Source: Hyalella azteca (lineage: Eukaryota > Arthropoda > Malacostraca > Amphipoda > Hyalellidae). From it: a stretch of 64,000 bases of DNA. The position numbers and the translations under genes are program-made. Under the pieces are notes generated by a model that ran no database searches, had not been told where the DNA came from, and was given only the letters and a program-made list of their open reading frames with translations. Below are positions 1 to 13,000 of this stretch, one piece after another. The stretch is from positions 62,001 to 126,000 of the forward strand of contig NW_025947451.1 in assembly GCF_000764305.2 (NCBI RefSeq), written 5' to 3'. Numbering within the stretch: position 1 is the stretch's first letter; every line of letters begins with the position of its first letter.

Positions 1-2900
1 AAATGAGGAAAATAATTGATCACTCATTGAGCCTCATTAAAAATTTACAGACATTCCCTTTGAATATAAACCACATGTCAAAATTCCTGACGACTAAATA
101 AGTATTACTTGCTCCATCAATCAAGGCAAAAATATATTAGTGATATATGTTCCATGAATTCCAACAAAAATACATCAGCGTTTGGCTCCGTGAATTATGA
201 ATAAATTTAAGGATTCGAATGAATCGAGCATTTTGAATAACGATTTTCGAAACGAAAGGTTTCTTATAGTTGGCGGCTTGCTAAAGCATTGCATTGATGT
301 TAGGATTGTGCAAGCGAAACGAAATTGATAACTAAATTCGAAAGAGTGAAAAAATTCATGGTAAAAAGTTGTAACGTTGTAAAGTAAGGTTTTAACGTTG
401 TTGAAATTTGTAAATGTAAAACTCAAAATGAACTTACCTTATATTTTCAGTCGAAAATTTGTTCTGACGAAATACGATGGATTCGCCGAGACCTAATCCC
501 ACAATTCAGTCAAGTTTTTTTTTGATTCAGTGAATGAAAATGAATTAAAATGAATGAAAATATCAATCAATTGACACTTGATGCATCCCTGCCTATAGTG
601 TGAGAACTAGTCTTGTTATACTTTTTATAATACTTATATAATTTGCATGAGCATACAAAAATGCTGCGGATAAAATAAAACACTTAAAGCTCAATCCATT
701 GATGGTTAATCCAAAAAGTTAATTGTTGCTTTGCACGCTATTGTGTGATGAGGATTTTATGACTTCAATTAAACTTTGATTCACTTTAGGACTTTGATTC
801 ATAACAAACAATCGTTAAAAAACAATCAATCGTTACTTCCATGGCATGGAATAGACTGAACGTAGTTTGAAAGTGGTAATTTTTTTAAATTTGATTTATT
901 GTTTTCACCATAAATTTTTATATGAGAAGCGTTTGTTTCATTCTACTCTATCATGATGGAAAAAACTCTTAAATAAAGTTAGGTTAGTTCATCCAAATAT
1001 GAATCCGACATTTGGAAGCTTCGGTTTTTGGCTATTGCCGTGTCAACAAATGGCAGTGGTTTAGCACAATATTTTTGCATCACTTTTGTGTATAAATATA
1101 ATAATATAATTGCATTGGTTATTACAATATAATTGCATTGGTTTAGCGCAGTATTTTTTAGTGTCGCTCTGAGTCCCGAACTTGGCGTTGTCAACAGCCG
1201 CGATCATAAATAGAAGTTATCAGTGAGTATAGCCTCCCACGTGGTCAATACAAGTGAAAACATCCTATCAATTCTACGAGCATATAACAAAGCGGCAATC
1301 AGCCAAACTCGCATATTTTTAACAATATAAATACTGAGTTCAAAATTTGTTCAAGTCAAATAAAGTCTTGTTTTTGTCTAGTGCATGTCGTTATATTTAA
1401 ATGCTTCGTTCTTATATAATTTGCATAAATACATGCATATGGTTGTGAGTTGAGGGATTGAATGTCGGAGGCTCGCTGCTTGTAAAAAAATTCTCATTAT
1501 GTTCAAACATTTCATAGAAAATTATATTGCCCCAGTCGAGGGTATTGTCTTAAAAGCAATAATAAAATCAGAACATTAAATCACATTTGACCTGACACCT
1601 CGAAAGCTCTGTCACGCGCTCGCTTCCAGGCTCCGGTGAGAACAAATTATTCGTTCTTTTCACGATATTGGCTACAAATAAGTGTAATTATGTGGTATAT
1701 GTTGCTTAGGACTAATTTATATGCAATTTGTGATGCTAAACTAGTTATGATGCTGCAGGAAACGTCGCAAATAAAATTATTTCTATTTCTGGCGATCATA
1801 AACGACCATCGCTGCTTTTTGTTAAGTATCGCTAGAGTTCAGTCGTGATTTTCATCACATTTCTCAATGACATCAAAATGTATATTTGTTTAAATGTATT
1901 AAATGTATTGAGTCGTCCGGTTAAAATTGTATGGAAACTATCGTACTGAAAGGTACGTTTTTTTGCCAGATTTGAACATTGATGAAATTGTTTGTTAAAT
2001 AAATTGTCTTTGTTAAATAATTTATTTCAGTTAAGATTCAAGATGAAATTCTTATTATTCAACTTATTTTAAATTCATGTTGATGTTTTGCACTAACAAT
2101 TAAAACACTGAAATGGGATAAATGCAGAATTAATATTAAACTATTCTTCTGTTTTTGACTGAAATTATGTTAGTTAGATTGCGTATATGAATAATAACTC
2201 AGGAGATACGTATATAAGATACTCAGATAACAAGTAACTTTTGACTCAAGTAAATGAAATTTATTTAGAGCTCATCGACACTGCATAATGAGATTTTTGT
2301 TGGTTTAATTTATTTTCAACAACAAAGTCGAGAGATGAGTCTTAGTTTTTAACTGATTCCAAGTCAAGCGGAGGAAAATTTTAAATGAGGAGAAAATCTC
2401 AGTAATCCACTATTTCGAAGGAATCCAGCAGTTCAACAAATGGGAGTTTCTATGATAAATGAAAAGTTATTGAGAGGAAAATAGTAATAATTAAATAAAA
2501 TAACTTAAAGAACAAAATTGATATTATTTCAACGTTTTTCGACCGATAAATCCCGTTAAAAGGAAAGCTGACCATAAGCAAATGCAAACGCAGAATGCCC
2601 TCAGTGGACCCAGACATGCAACTAATACTGATGCGCTACCGTACTGCAGCTACGCTCCTTAGCGATGCAGCGGCGCGACTGCCCAGGGCTCCACTACGGG
2701 CATCCTTATATAGCCGTCGTCCCTGACCAAAGTTACTGGATTCAGAAAATGTTTGGTTAACATTGTACACAGCGACATAGTGTCTGTGCACACCACTGAA
2801 CCGACTTCCGATGAATGTTTCGGTAGGCTTGTCAAGAAACTAAATGGTATTCTATTGGCTGTGCATCTGTTGGTTTATCAACGAGGCAGGTTTTGTGCAA
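1..2900. other. gene-poor AT-rich flank
   Basis: No recognisable coding exon was found on either strand. The short open frames here are low-complexity or AT-rich and show no family motif. A GC-richer patch at about 2590-2740 has no clear frame. I see no rRNA or tRNA gene. Confidence 0.6.
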
Positions 2901-2910
2901 CGAACAATGT

Positions 2911-3240
2911 TCACCTTTTTAGCGCATTTTCTCATTCATGGAAAAAATATAACTCAGTAATCACTGCAGTGAGTGACAGAGAGCGCATTTTCTCGTCGAC
3001 GAAAACTTGAGGTCACGGACGGACAGACGGACAGACAGACAGACAGACACACAGACGGACATGGCGAGCACAATAGTGCATTTTTTTCATAAATGAGAAA
3101 ATGCGCTAAAAAGACGCTATTGTGCTCGTCATGTCCGTCCGTGACTTGCTCGTCATGTCCGTCCGTGACTTCACGTTTTAGTCGACGAGAAAATGTGCTC
3201 TCTGTCACTCTCTGCAGTATGTTCTGAGTTATATTTTTTA
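2911..3240. repeat. compound foldback (palindromic) repeat
   Basis: Two nested inverted repeats are visible. The outer arms, around 2945-3010 and 3170-3238, share the motifs TATAACTCAG, CTGCAG, GTGACAGAGAGC and TTTTCTCGTCGAC on opposite strands. An inner pair matches 2917-2942 (TTTTTAGCGCATTTTCTCAT) with the reverse complement at about 3088-3115. The loop carries a (GACA)n run at 3017-3055 and duplicated GTCCGTCCGTGACTT. This structure resembles a foldback or MITE-type non-autonomous element. The open frames across it are by-products. Confidence 0.7.
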
Positions 3241-4310
3241 AGATTTAGTGCGGGAATAATTGATTAAGCACATATTTAATAAAGAGGGAAGCGCAAGGTC
3301 TGAAGAATTTTTCTGGAATTCTATTTAAAAAGAAGTATCAATTTAAAGCTTAATTCTAAAGTGTAAGTTTAATTGTTAAATCTAGCAAATTTTTCATATG
3401 TGGTTTAGTGTCAAAATTTATATATTTTACTGACATTGATGCACTTATTGAAGGTTTTAGAGTCAGTCAGTCAAATTTGTATAAAGGCTGTGAACAATTG
3501 AATATTTACTTGCCAAAAAATCGAATATCAATTTGCAAATTAATTTCAATACAAGAAGTTTTGTGAGTAGCGAGATACGTCGAAGTAGGGATTTTTATAC
3601 GTAGGCCCGAAATGGGAATATTTTTAAAGATTAACAAATATAAAAAATTACTTCCTCATGTTATTTTCTATTCAAAATTATATTTATATAATAAACGTTA
3701 CATGTCAGAGTATTTAGAATAGTAATTGTATCAAAAACAACCTAAAAGTATTATGTTGAAAAATATATTCAAATCTTGCATGGAAGTAATGGCTATTATG
3801 GCAACATTGATCATTTTTCTTCTCGATCGTTTAGGGGCTTGACTCGATTCGCAGACCAAATATTATTTATATTTTGATATATCGACGAAAATGCTATTAA
3901 CTTATTGTAGCCAGGATAAATTCTTTGGATGTTTTTGCAGCATTGTTGCCTCTTTTTCTTTACCCTATATGCTGCCGCCGGTAGACATTATCTCACTGTT
4001 TTGCGTGGCCGGCCGGCGTAATCGGCAAACTGAAAGACATAGTACATAGTCTCCTATAGTCTCCTCGAGTTCAACGAAGAAAATCTTACGGTTTTTAATA
4101 ACCACTGGGGACACATTTTTAACATAGCTTAAGTGGTGCAAATTCTCTCCAAAAAACTCTCATGAGTTGCATCTCAGTCATGAGGAACCTCATCACCAAA
4201 GGCAGAACTAGCAGAAATGTCTTTGATTTTGCAACTCCGTCAGCTATTCACTGACTACTTTTCAAGCTAAACCCACACATCACAGACTAGAAATTGGCAG
4301 CTACGTGTAC

Positions 4311-4580
4311 GTAGGCCGATAGATGTAATTAGGTCGCTATACATGTGTACTTACTACTTAGGCCAGTAATTAGGTCGTTATAGATGTGTACTTGTGCCAC
4401 CACGTGTAATTAGGTCGCTACAGTATATATGTACATGTGTACTTAGGCCAGTAATTAGGTCGCTATACATGTGTACTTAGGCCAGTAATTAGGTCGTTAT
4501 ACATGTGTACTTAGGCCACTACGTGTAATTAGGTCGCTATATACATGTGTACGTAGGCCACTACGTATACGAGTTTTGAT
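4311..4580. repeat. minisatellite, about 34-44 bp unit
   Basis: Irregular tandem copies of a unit containing TAATTAGGTCGCTATACATG and GTGTACTTAGGCCAGT or GTGTACTTAGGCCACTACGTG. At least six copies are seen, varying in length by loss or gain of the CACTACGTG segment. No coding frame is associated. Confidence 0.8.
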
Positions 4581-5472
4581 GGTACGGCCCGTGGACGCAC
4601 CACCGGAAGTGGGCTATAGTGGGTCACGACTGGAGAGCCTGCCGACGACCCAGGGACATAGACACTCTGCGCCACATCAAGTTGATGAGCCGACAAAAGA
4701 ACTATCTTCTTCGTGGACACATTTGTACAATAAATTTAACCGTTCATGAACTGAAGTGACATTTGAATGAACGGCACCAAAGATGGAAACAATATATATT
4801 AAACAACGAACTTGTCTCATGGTTATACTTCATTGACTTGAGAGTATTTCTAGTTAAAATATAACTAAGATCTAGTACTGTACACTGAATTACCATAGGA
4901 TTATTTTCACCATGAATAGGTATGGATTTGATATTAGTCGAATTTATTTACTCAACCTCTCAAAAATTGATAGGAGAAGTTTGCCTATTTACGACAATTT
5001 AAATTTGTCTATGACAGAATTGCTCAAATACGCATAAAATGGAATAGGTTGTGCTAATTTTAATTTTTTTAATTTTTTAATTTAACGTTTTTAGTCAGTT
5101 TGGAAAGCAGCTCCATGGACTTCATTTCATGCGTATAATTTCAGCACACCTGCTAGACTTATAGCTTTCTTAAACCATGTCACTTAATTCCTGTACAATA
5201 CTACTACTTAACTGAATATCTGCACAAGATGTTTATTTTGAAGCTGATGTCAGTTTTTTTTATCATGAAAATTCAACTTTTATGAACAACTGGCCTTCTG
5301 TAGGAAGAAAAAATTCTGAAAATTCCTCATGTTTTAGTTGCGTAGAAATACACAACAATTGTAAATGCAGAACTGCCCAGATGTGCGTAGAAGGAAGGCT
5401 CAAAGCGCGTCAAGAATTTATGCGCAATTCACCGGAACATTAGACGTGACCGCTCGCAACAGCGTGGATCTC

Positions 5473-5531
5473 GGTCGGGACAGAGACGCCAGGTCGGGAC
5501 AGAGACGCCAGGTCGGGACAGAGACGCCAGC
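5473..5531. repeat. short tandem repeat, 18-bp unit
   Basis: Three near-identical copies of GGGACAGAGACGCCAGGTC-like sequence in tandem. The overlapping open frame is explained by the repeat and shows no family signal. Confidence 0.75.
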
Positions 5532-6234
5532 GCGTGGAGTTACACGGTCAGTAACTGACATGAATAATACGCGTGACTCAAATTATGCACGCAACTCAAT
5601 TCTTACACGAATGAGTGAGTGAGAATGTAAACCGTTTGTTGCTTTATTTAGGGATTACTTGCTTGGCAGTAACATTCCATTTTTTAGACCCATCGTGTAA
5701 TTTTTTGCATATTGTTTTTAAGTGCCATGAATTAGTAATTGAAGTTTAATGAGGAAATACATCATGGAAGATTAAAGTTGGCAAATGAATTCATGAAAGT
5801 TTTTAGGCAAAATTAATAAATCTCAATTTGGAAACAACAATGATTTTTTACGTACAATCGTAAAATTTAAAAAATAGGAGAAAACCCAATTCTCTTGAAA
5901 CATAAGAGAAATTTATTGGCTTTCGATAGTTCCGATATCTGCTAAGTGACACGCATAAGAATAGTAAAAGTGGGTATCGCTGCCGCACACCCATTTGAAC
6001 ACGCCCTCACCAGAGTTTCAGTAACTGAGTTTACCAATACAGTTTAATTTCAATTACTGAAAAAAATTATTCAGTAATCCAAAATATAATATTCAATAAT
6101 CCAAAAAAGTAGACTATTTTTAAAACACTTTGATAGTGTTGCGACTACACTTGCAGCTCTGGCTGTAATCTGCCGCGCTGATTGCTAAGCTAATCCCAGA
6201 CTGCCATCACCTGCCACCTACGAGCGCAATGCAC

Positions 6235-6570
6235 TGTGTGTGTGTGTGTGTGTGCAGGGATGGCGAGACCTGGCTCCTGGCGGTGCGAAATGCAGCTGCA
6301 TGCATGGCGAGCTGACCTCATAGTGAGAGTGAAACAGACGCCCGGGCGCCGATACTTCTGTGGGGGACGTTTGTGATGTACGGTGTTTGTGGGTGACGTT
6401 TGTGATGCATTATGTGGGTGACGTTTGTGATGTACGGTGTTTGTGGGTGACGTTTGTGATGCATTATGTGGGGGACGTTTGTGATGTTCGGTGTTTGTGG
6501 GCGACGTTTGTGATGTACGGTGTGGTGGTGACGTTTACGATGTATGGTGTATGTGGGCGGTGTTTATGAT
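6235..6570. repeat. TG microsatellite and GACGTTTGTGATG minisatellite
   Basis: A (TG)n tract at about 6235-6254 is followed at 6360-6570 by alternating units. Each contains GACGTTTGTGATG, followed by TACGGTGTTTGTGGGT or CATTATGTGGGT, for a compound period near 54 bp. Later copies are diverged. Apparent proteins rich in GDVCDV are translations of the repeat. Confidence 0.8.
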
Positions 6571-6869
6571 GTATGGTGAAACGCACACAAATAATTATTT
6601 TACTAATATGAAAAATTCAAATACATCAACATTCTGTTTTCAAGAGGCCGGAATTCCTATTATATATATATATATATATTGTTTCTTGAATCAGTTTATG
6701 CACTCTCTCTTACCTGTTTTTTTTTATCTTTTTTCCTGTCTGGGACTAGACACCGTTATGACACTGGCAACAGACTCGGCAGCATCGTTGTTCCCAATCT
6801 GTCAAGAAAAAGAGCGAGAGAAAGCATGCGGGCTGTACAACACCTGAAAGTCATCAACCTGATGACATC

Positions 6870-7325
6870 ATACACGGCAGCCTTACCTCGTCTCATACAA
6901 CGTCATAAACAACAGCTTTACCTCGTCTCTTACAACGTCATAAACAACAGCTTTACCTCGTCTCTTTCGCGCCATCCACGACAGCCTTACCTCGTCTATC
7001 ACACGTCTACCACGACAGCCTTACCTCGTCTCTCACACGTCTACCACGACAGCCTTATACCTCGTCTCTCACACGTCTACCACGACAGCCTTACCACGTC
7101 TCTCACACGTCTACCATGACACCCTTGCTTCGTCTTTCACACATCATCCACGACAGCTTTACCTCGTCTCTCACACATCATCCACGACAGCTTTACCTCG
7201 CCTCTCACACATCATCCACGACAGCTTTACCTCGCCTCTCACACGTCTACCACGACAGCTTTACCTCGTCTCTCACACATCATCCACCACAGCCTTGTAT
7301 ACCTCGTTGACCTCAGATGATGTGC
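6870..7325. repeat. 34-bp minisatellite array (left part)
   Basis: About a dozen tandem copies of a unit containing TTACCTCGTCTCTCACAC followed by GTCTACCACGACAGCC or ATCATCCACGACAGCT. The same unit resumes at about 8028-8155, so the array was split by the LINE fragment at 7327-8027. A (TA)n microsatellite lies nearby at 6660-6680. Confidence 0.85.
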
Positions 7326-7326
7326 T

Positions 7327-8027
7327 GTCGTGCGCCCGAACCTAGAGTTTGGAAACGTAGTATGGTCACCGAAATTGAAAAGGACAGAAATTTAGTAGAG
7401 AGTGTTCAAAGACGCGCAACAAGAATAGTTCCGGGCTTGAAAGGCAAGTCCTATGAGGAAAGAATAAAGACTATGATGCTACCAAGCCTCAGTTATCGAC
7501 GTCTGCGTGGGGACCTCATTGAAGTATACAAGTATACTCATGACTTATACAAGGTCCCATAAGGATTACTAGAATTTGAAACAAGAACCAACACCAGGGG
7601 CCACGGCTATAAACTAAAAAACAGCGTTGAAACACATCCATGCGACAACATTTATTCTCGCTTCGAGTCACCGACATGTCGAACAGCCTCCCTGATAGCA
7701 TCGTTGACGCTCCGAGTATGAACATCTTCAAAAACAGACTAGACGAAGCTATGCAGGAGCATATGTTCAGTCTTAAAATGCCCAGCAAATTACGGACCAG
7801 GCAATAAGACTAGACGAAGCTATGCAGGAGCATATGTTCAGTCTTAAAATGCCTAACAACTTACGGACCAGGCAATAAGTCCAGCAGCTATCTCAATCAA
7901 TAGTCAGCTATGGGAAGATCGTGTTCTAAAGGCCGGATCCCTTAATTGTGAATCAAGTCACGAAAAGTTCAAGAATCGGCAACAGGCCATGGGCCTATTT
8001 CTTCAACGCCGACACTTCTATTCTCAC
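7327..8027 (+). mobile_element. 5'-truncated CR1-like LINE, 3' end
   Basis: This + strand stretch matches, part by part, the minus-strand LINE at 49.8-51.5 kb. Shared frames include VQRRATRIVPGL and SYRRLRGDL, the post-RT region of CR1/Jockey-type elements. Shared 3' UTR motifs run up to CGCCGACACTTCTATTC. Frameshifts and stops make it dead. The 3' UTR contains a 70-bp tandem duplication at 7739-7879 (ACTAGACGAAGCTATGCAGG repeated). The 5' break falls inside the RT-distal coding part, and minisatellite flanks both sides, consistent with insertion of a truncated copy into the array. Confidence 0.85.
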
Positions 8028-8155
8028 ACATCATCCACGACAGCCTTACCTCGTCTCTCACACATCATACAAGACAGCTTTACCTCATCTCTCACACATA
8101 ATCCACGACAGCCTTACCTCGTCTCTCACACGTCTACCACGACAGCCTTACCTAT
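8028..8155. repeat. 34-bp minisatellite array (right part)
   Basis: Three to four further copies of the same ACCTCGTCTCTCACAC / CACGACAGCC unit as at 6870-7325, directly abutting the LINE 3' end. Confidence 0.8.
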
Positions 8156-8159
8156 TGAT

Positions 8160-8825
8160 TATTATTGAGTTATTGTTGATTTTAAATTAGGAGGTTATAG
8201 TAGGCATTTTCTCCCCGTATATGGGTTTTCGACATGTTTGACGCATCATTTTAGCCTGAAGTAGAATTAGCAACAAACGACTGATGAGTGACGTAAACTG
8301 ATCAAGATGGTAGAAGAAGAAATCATTTGGTTCATTTTGTGTTTTGTATACAAAATTCATTCGATTGCTATTTATTGTAAATTAATTTTTACCTTTGGAT
8401 ATCTTATGATTTACCTTTATTTACAATTTGATTTCATAGCGTGACCCTAAGGACATTTTTGTGGTTTTAACCCATGAGATAATTGGATGCTAGACAAAAT
8501 GGGCATAATGATTGCAAATGGACCTTTTTATTATGAATATATAACAAGTCATCAATACAGTATGTCATTTACTTTTTTGCCCAGACTTGATTTTCATCTA
8601 CCACAGCCCACCCATCCGGGTCCCGTAGAAACAAATCCCACACTTATGCGTTTTTTTTACTGGTGCCGATCTTGTGTAAAATTTTGCACTGAATGCAATG
8701 ATACCAGATATGTTAGGTTATTTAATTTTCATTAGTAAATTTCAACGAAACCTTATAATTGTACGCATATCATCAGCCATTAGCAAAATTTATTTCGTTT
8801 GCAGGTCCGCTGACAAACTTTCAAT
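8160..8825. other. non-coding gap
   Basis: AT-rich sequence between the minisatellite and the SINE pair. An 82-residue open frame at 8487-8735 begins with ATG, but I recognise no family and no splice or promoter context, so I do not call it a gene. Confidence 0.5.
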
Positions 8826-9062
8826 AATAATATAATAATAGCGGTTTCAGCGTTTATTAGGCCGTAGGCCTGTCACCGATTCTTAACATCGCAGAACATT
8901 CACAGCATTTCGCGGTCTTGAACTTGCAACTCACTGCTACAATTACAATATAACCGTCTGGCCTCCTTGCCGATTCTGACCAGAAACTGGTGCACAGAGC
9001 TGGGATCGAACCCGCGCCTCTCTGCTCAAATCTTGGTACTCTGAACTTTAACCACCGGTAAA
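8826..9062 (-). mobile_element. tRNA-derived SINE, copy 1
   Basis: Read on the minus strand, the element has an A-box-like CCGGTGGTTAAAG at about 9046-9058 and a canonical B box GGTTCGATCC at 9003-9012. A tRNA-unrelated body follows and ends in an AT-rich TATTATTA tail near 8826-8840. A second copy lies about 270 bp away. This is the structure of a pol III-transcribed SINE. It is not a tRNA gene, because no complete cloverleaf is seen. Confidence 0.75.
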
Positions 9063-9095
9063 TTTTTTGGGGTTAATCCATTTTGGGACGAGCTT

Positions 9096-9316
9096 TAATA
9101 ATATAATATCAGTTTCAGCGTTTCTTATGCCATAGGTCTGTCGCTGATTGTCAACATCGCAGAACATCCACAGCTTGTTGCGGTCTCGAACTCACAATGC
9201 TACAAATTCTGCCGTGCTTAACCGCCTGGCTTCCCTGCCGATTCTGATCAGAAATAGTCGCACAGAGCTGGGATCGAACCAGCGCCTCTCTGCTCCAATC
9301 TTGGTACTCTAAAGTT
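9096..9316 (-). mobile_element. tRNA-derived SINE, copy 2 (broken head)
   Basis: About 80% similar to copy 1 over the body, with the B box GGTTCGATCC at 9271-9280. The tRNA-like head is lost beyond TTGGTACTCTAAA, where a perfect palindrome begins (arms 9299-9313 and 9315-9329). Both copies have the same orientation. Confidence 0.7.
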
Positions 9317-9327
9317 TAGAGTACCAA

Positions 9328-9483
9328 GACAAAAATTCGTAACAAAATTGGTTACAGGGGACAGGGTGCCTCTGTGGTTACAGTTTAGAGCCTAAACTGT
9401 AACAACTGGGCCACCCTGCTCCCTGTAACCAATTTACACCATTTACATTGTAACCAATGGACCTTGAATTACGAATTTTTGTC
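9328..9483. mobile_element. hairpin MITE, 156 bp
   Basis: Perfect 15-bp terminal inverted repeats: GACAAAAATTCGTAA at 9328-9342 and its complement at 9469-9483. Internal arms also pair, including TTGGTTACAGGG with CCCTGTAACCAA and TTACAGTTTAG with CTAAACTGTAA. The whole unit could therefore fold as a long hairpin. It abuts the broken SINE head. Confidence 0.75.
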
Positions 9484-10088
9484 AAGAATTTTACAGCTCT
9501 CATGTAGTACGTCTTGAACAATTTTACGGCTGGGAGTCGGGCCGTAAAATTGCCCGAAAAGTAAAAATTTATCGAACTAATAAACGCATTTCCCTAATAT
9601 TTAAAAACCTACATTTCATCATGAATGTGTGTAAATCCACTTAATTCAATTTATGATATTTCATCTGCTGTGCGACAATTCAGTTTAAAGTTCTATTATA
9701 TTATTGATTGATTCCTTTAATTATTTATTAATTTCATTTAGCTCATTTGTATTATATAATATTTCGTGGCGACTTGTCGCCCGGCTACTCATCTATTTTA
9801 ATGGTCGTAAATCAAATAGACTAACAGTTGAACAAATTTTTCTGAAATAATGTAATTTAGAATATTTTATTGCAAAATGTGTCACGGTAAGCATTGATAA
9901 TGCAAAATATATTTTTGAATATTCCTCATCAAATTTTATTCTGACCGTGTTGTTAGGTGTGAAATCAGTTTCTTAGAGTTATAGAATCGGCGAGTGAGAA
10001 GTAAACACCTGTCCTGGCGATGAGTAAATTCAACTGAGTAACATGTTACTATAGTGATTAAGTAATTCTTCAACAAGACATTTTGAGG

Positions 10089-13000
10089 ATGATGGGAGGG
10101 AGGCATATATATGTTCTTTTTGGATTCTTACTGGTAAGGTTAATTAGAATTTTAGTCAAGTTATTATTTAATTGTTATATAAATATACGTCGTCAACATT
10201 CTTTGGTAGGAAAATATAGGCTTTTTCCTTATAATTAAATAATTTTTTGTGAGATTCACTTTTCGTTAACATTAAGTATACTTGCTAATAGTGGTTATTT
10301 AACTTTCTTGAGAATGTTATGCAATATGCTTTGAGTTTTACAGATTTGTGCTAGAACTTTAAAATTAAAATCAACGGTCAAGTTTTGGAAGAGATAGGTA
10401 AGCGGGCCAAGCGGCTAACAGTAGTGTTTACATTGGAAAATTTTCATGCATTTACTCATCATCTTAGTAATCTACTTAAGTCTAATTCTATATTATTTAT
10501 TTCAGAGCCTAGTATGGAGAACAGATGCTGGGGCAATCAGCTTAGATAACTCAAACTTCAACTCTACTATAGGTGAGACATAATTATTTGTCTTTGCTAC
10601 CGATTGAAATTTGAAAATAGAAAGATGTTCCTCTTTTGCTATTAGTCTACAATAAAATTTGTTCCTGTATAAGGTGGAATTTTTGAATGGGTGCCTGAGA
10701 TTCCTTTAATTCTGTCAAAATTACCAGAGGCTTTAATCTGCTTTATGAATAGAAGAGAAAATTTTTTTATCATGATTTCCAGAAAATTATGCCTAATAGC
10801 TACTGGGTATTTCAGTCTTCAAGATTTTAAGCCATCAAACCACTCATCATGACTCATGAATGAAACAAAATCTGCCTTGCTTGTGGTAAATTTTACCTGT
10901 TTCTAAGAATGGCAATTTGCTACTTGATACTATTATTACTATAATCTCCTGATCCAGATCTAGAGTGATATATTTTCTGTAATTTTAGAATTGCACTGAT
11001 GGGATTCCAAATAGAAGACAATTAAAGAATTGTTGTTATTCAAAATAGGAAATTATAGAAAATTATGTAGGTATCTAGACTAGACTGTAGGCAAACCCAG
11101 ATTATTGAGCAAAATTTTTTCTAAATTGCATCTCAAAATGATCATTTCACAGGCAATTTTGGAAATCCTTTTCAAATACCAGTATATGCAAGTTTTCTTA
11201 TATTTTACCAAATAAATTGATGAATGGCAATAGAAAGTTATCAAATTATCCATTGCTAAAGGTTTATTTTTCTTATTTGCAGGTGCATTTTGCCAAATTT
11301 TTCAATTTGGCATGTAGAGGAAAATTGCATTGTTTGAAAAAAGAGAAAGAATGAGTTAGTCTTTACTTGAGAATTAAATATATTCTAATTCAAGCATTGA
11401 CTGCACAAGTCTTCAATGATCTATTTCACCTGCTAGGATACTTTTCATTTGCCATTTTCCTAACTTTGTTCAATTTGATGCATAGAATGAATTTGGTTTA
11501 TTTTAAGCAAGGAGGAATTGAAGTTTAGTGGTTTATATATGCTCAAATTAATTCAGCCTGGTAACTTGATCAAATCCAATATATATCTATATCTGTTAGA
11601 TATGTGAAGGACATGTAGTTTCAGGAGATTAGATCCAAAATGATATGTGTACTCATTTATATCTACCCCTCTGTAATTCATTGTTGTCTAGTAGGTTATA
11701 TATACCTAGGTGTATGGTTGCTACTGGAGATGGGTCAGACAAAAATGCATGGGAGCTGTTTCCTGTTTGGGCTGTTGTATGGGTCATCCTGGTGCTGGAT
11801 TGATACACTTTTCACCCTCAATTTGTAACCAATGATTATGAAATTGAATACCTACACAGTTTTTAATGCTCATTGTGCTGTGGCAATAATTTTTTCACAT
11901 TTTTTTATCTCTTTCTGAATACAGTTAAAATAGTAAAAGAGCTGAATTAAGCTGGATCTGCATGTTTTTCTCCTTTATTTACAACCAATAATTATGAAAT
12001 TGAGTTCACATTTTTTATTACTCATTCTTTTGTGCCTGTGGTGATGATTTTCTCCTATTTTCAATTGAAACTGTGGAGCGGGTGGAACCTAACCTAGGCT
12101 AACTCAACCTAACCTAACTAATCAAAAATGGGAGTAGGTAAAAATATAAAAAAATATCCCTATTACAGTGCATTGAGTATTGACAACTGTGTATTTATTT
12201 TCCTAATTATTGGTTATAAGTTGAGGATAAAAAGCATGCTGAACCAGTTGAATTTGCCCATTTATGCCCATTAATTAAACCATTTTAATCAACAATGGTA
12301 GGAGGTTAAAATTAAAAAATAATTGTTGCCACAGCACAATGAGCATCAACCATAATTGCCTAGGGTTATTGTGTCACACTACAACTTCATGAGCAATGAT
12401 TTCTGCCCTCCATTCTGTCAAGTATTTTGATGCCTTCCATCTTACATATGCTGCAATTATTTTACCAGTCATCAATATAGATTGTTTCCTATCAAATGCT
12501 GTCTTAAACACACAATTCTGAACTTGAAACCATTTTAAAAATTATGAGAATGGAACAACCAAATTTCTTGGCTCAAGCAGAGCCATTTCTGTGCACAACA
12601 ACTTTGTCCGCATGCTACTGTGGTGATGGTACTAATGGTGAGGAAATGAAAAGTCATTCACATGTGCAAGTACCTGAGAACATATACATATTTAATGCTG
12701 GTTCATGTGCATCTTCACTGCTGGTGCATGTGGATTGTTGTTGCTGTTATCTTTCTTAAAGTTTATTTGTTCCAATAGTTTTTATTGCATTGTCTGCCAG
12801 TTCATTGCCTGCCAGCTACATGAAATGAGATGCTTGAGCACAGCAAAAAGCTCAAGTACGTACCTCCCACCTCTGTAGCTAGTGGAGCACTGATGTCATG
12901 AGTCTGACAGGAGCACACTTTACTGCCAACATGTTGAGCAGTTCACCCAGTGGTAAAAGTTTTTATGTAGTTTGATAAATGAGCTACCTAATTATATTAG

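Noticed and set aside
6360..7310. Several overlapping + strand ORFs
   Set aside because: All are translations of minisatellite units, low in complexity and present in more than one frame.
9003..9012. tRNA gene suggested by a B box
   Set aside because: No full cloverleaf; a second similar copy with a tRNA-unrelated body shows it is a SINE.
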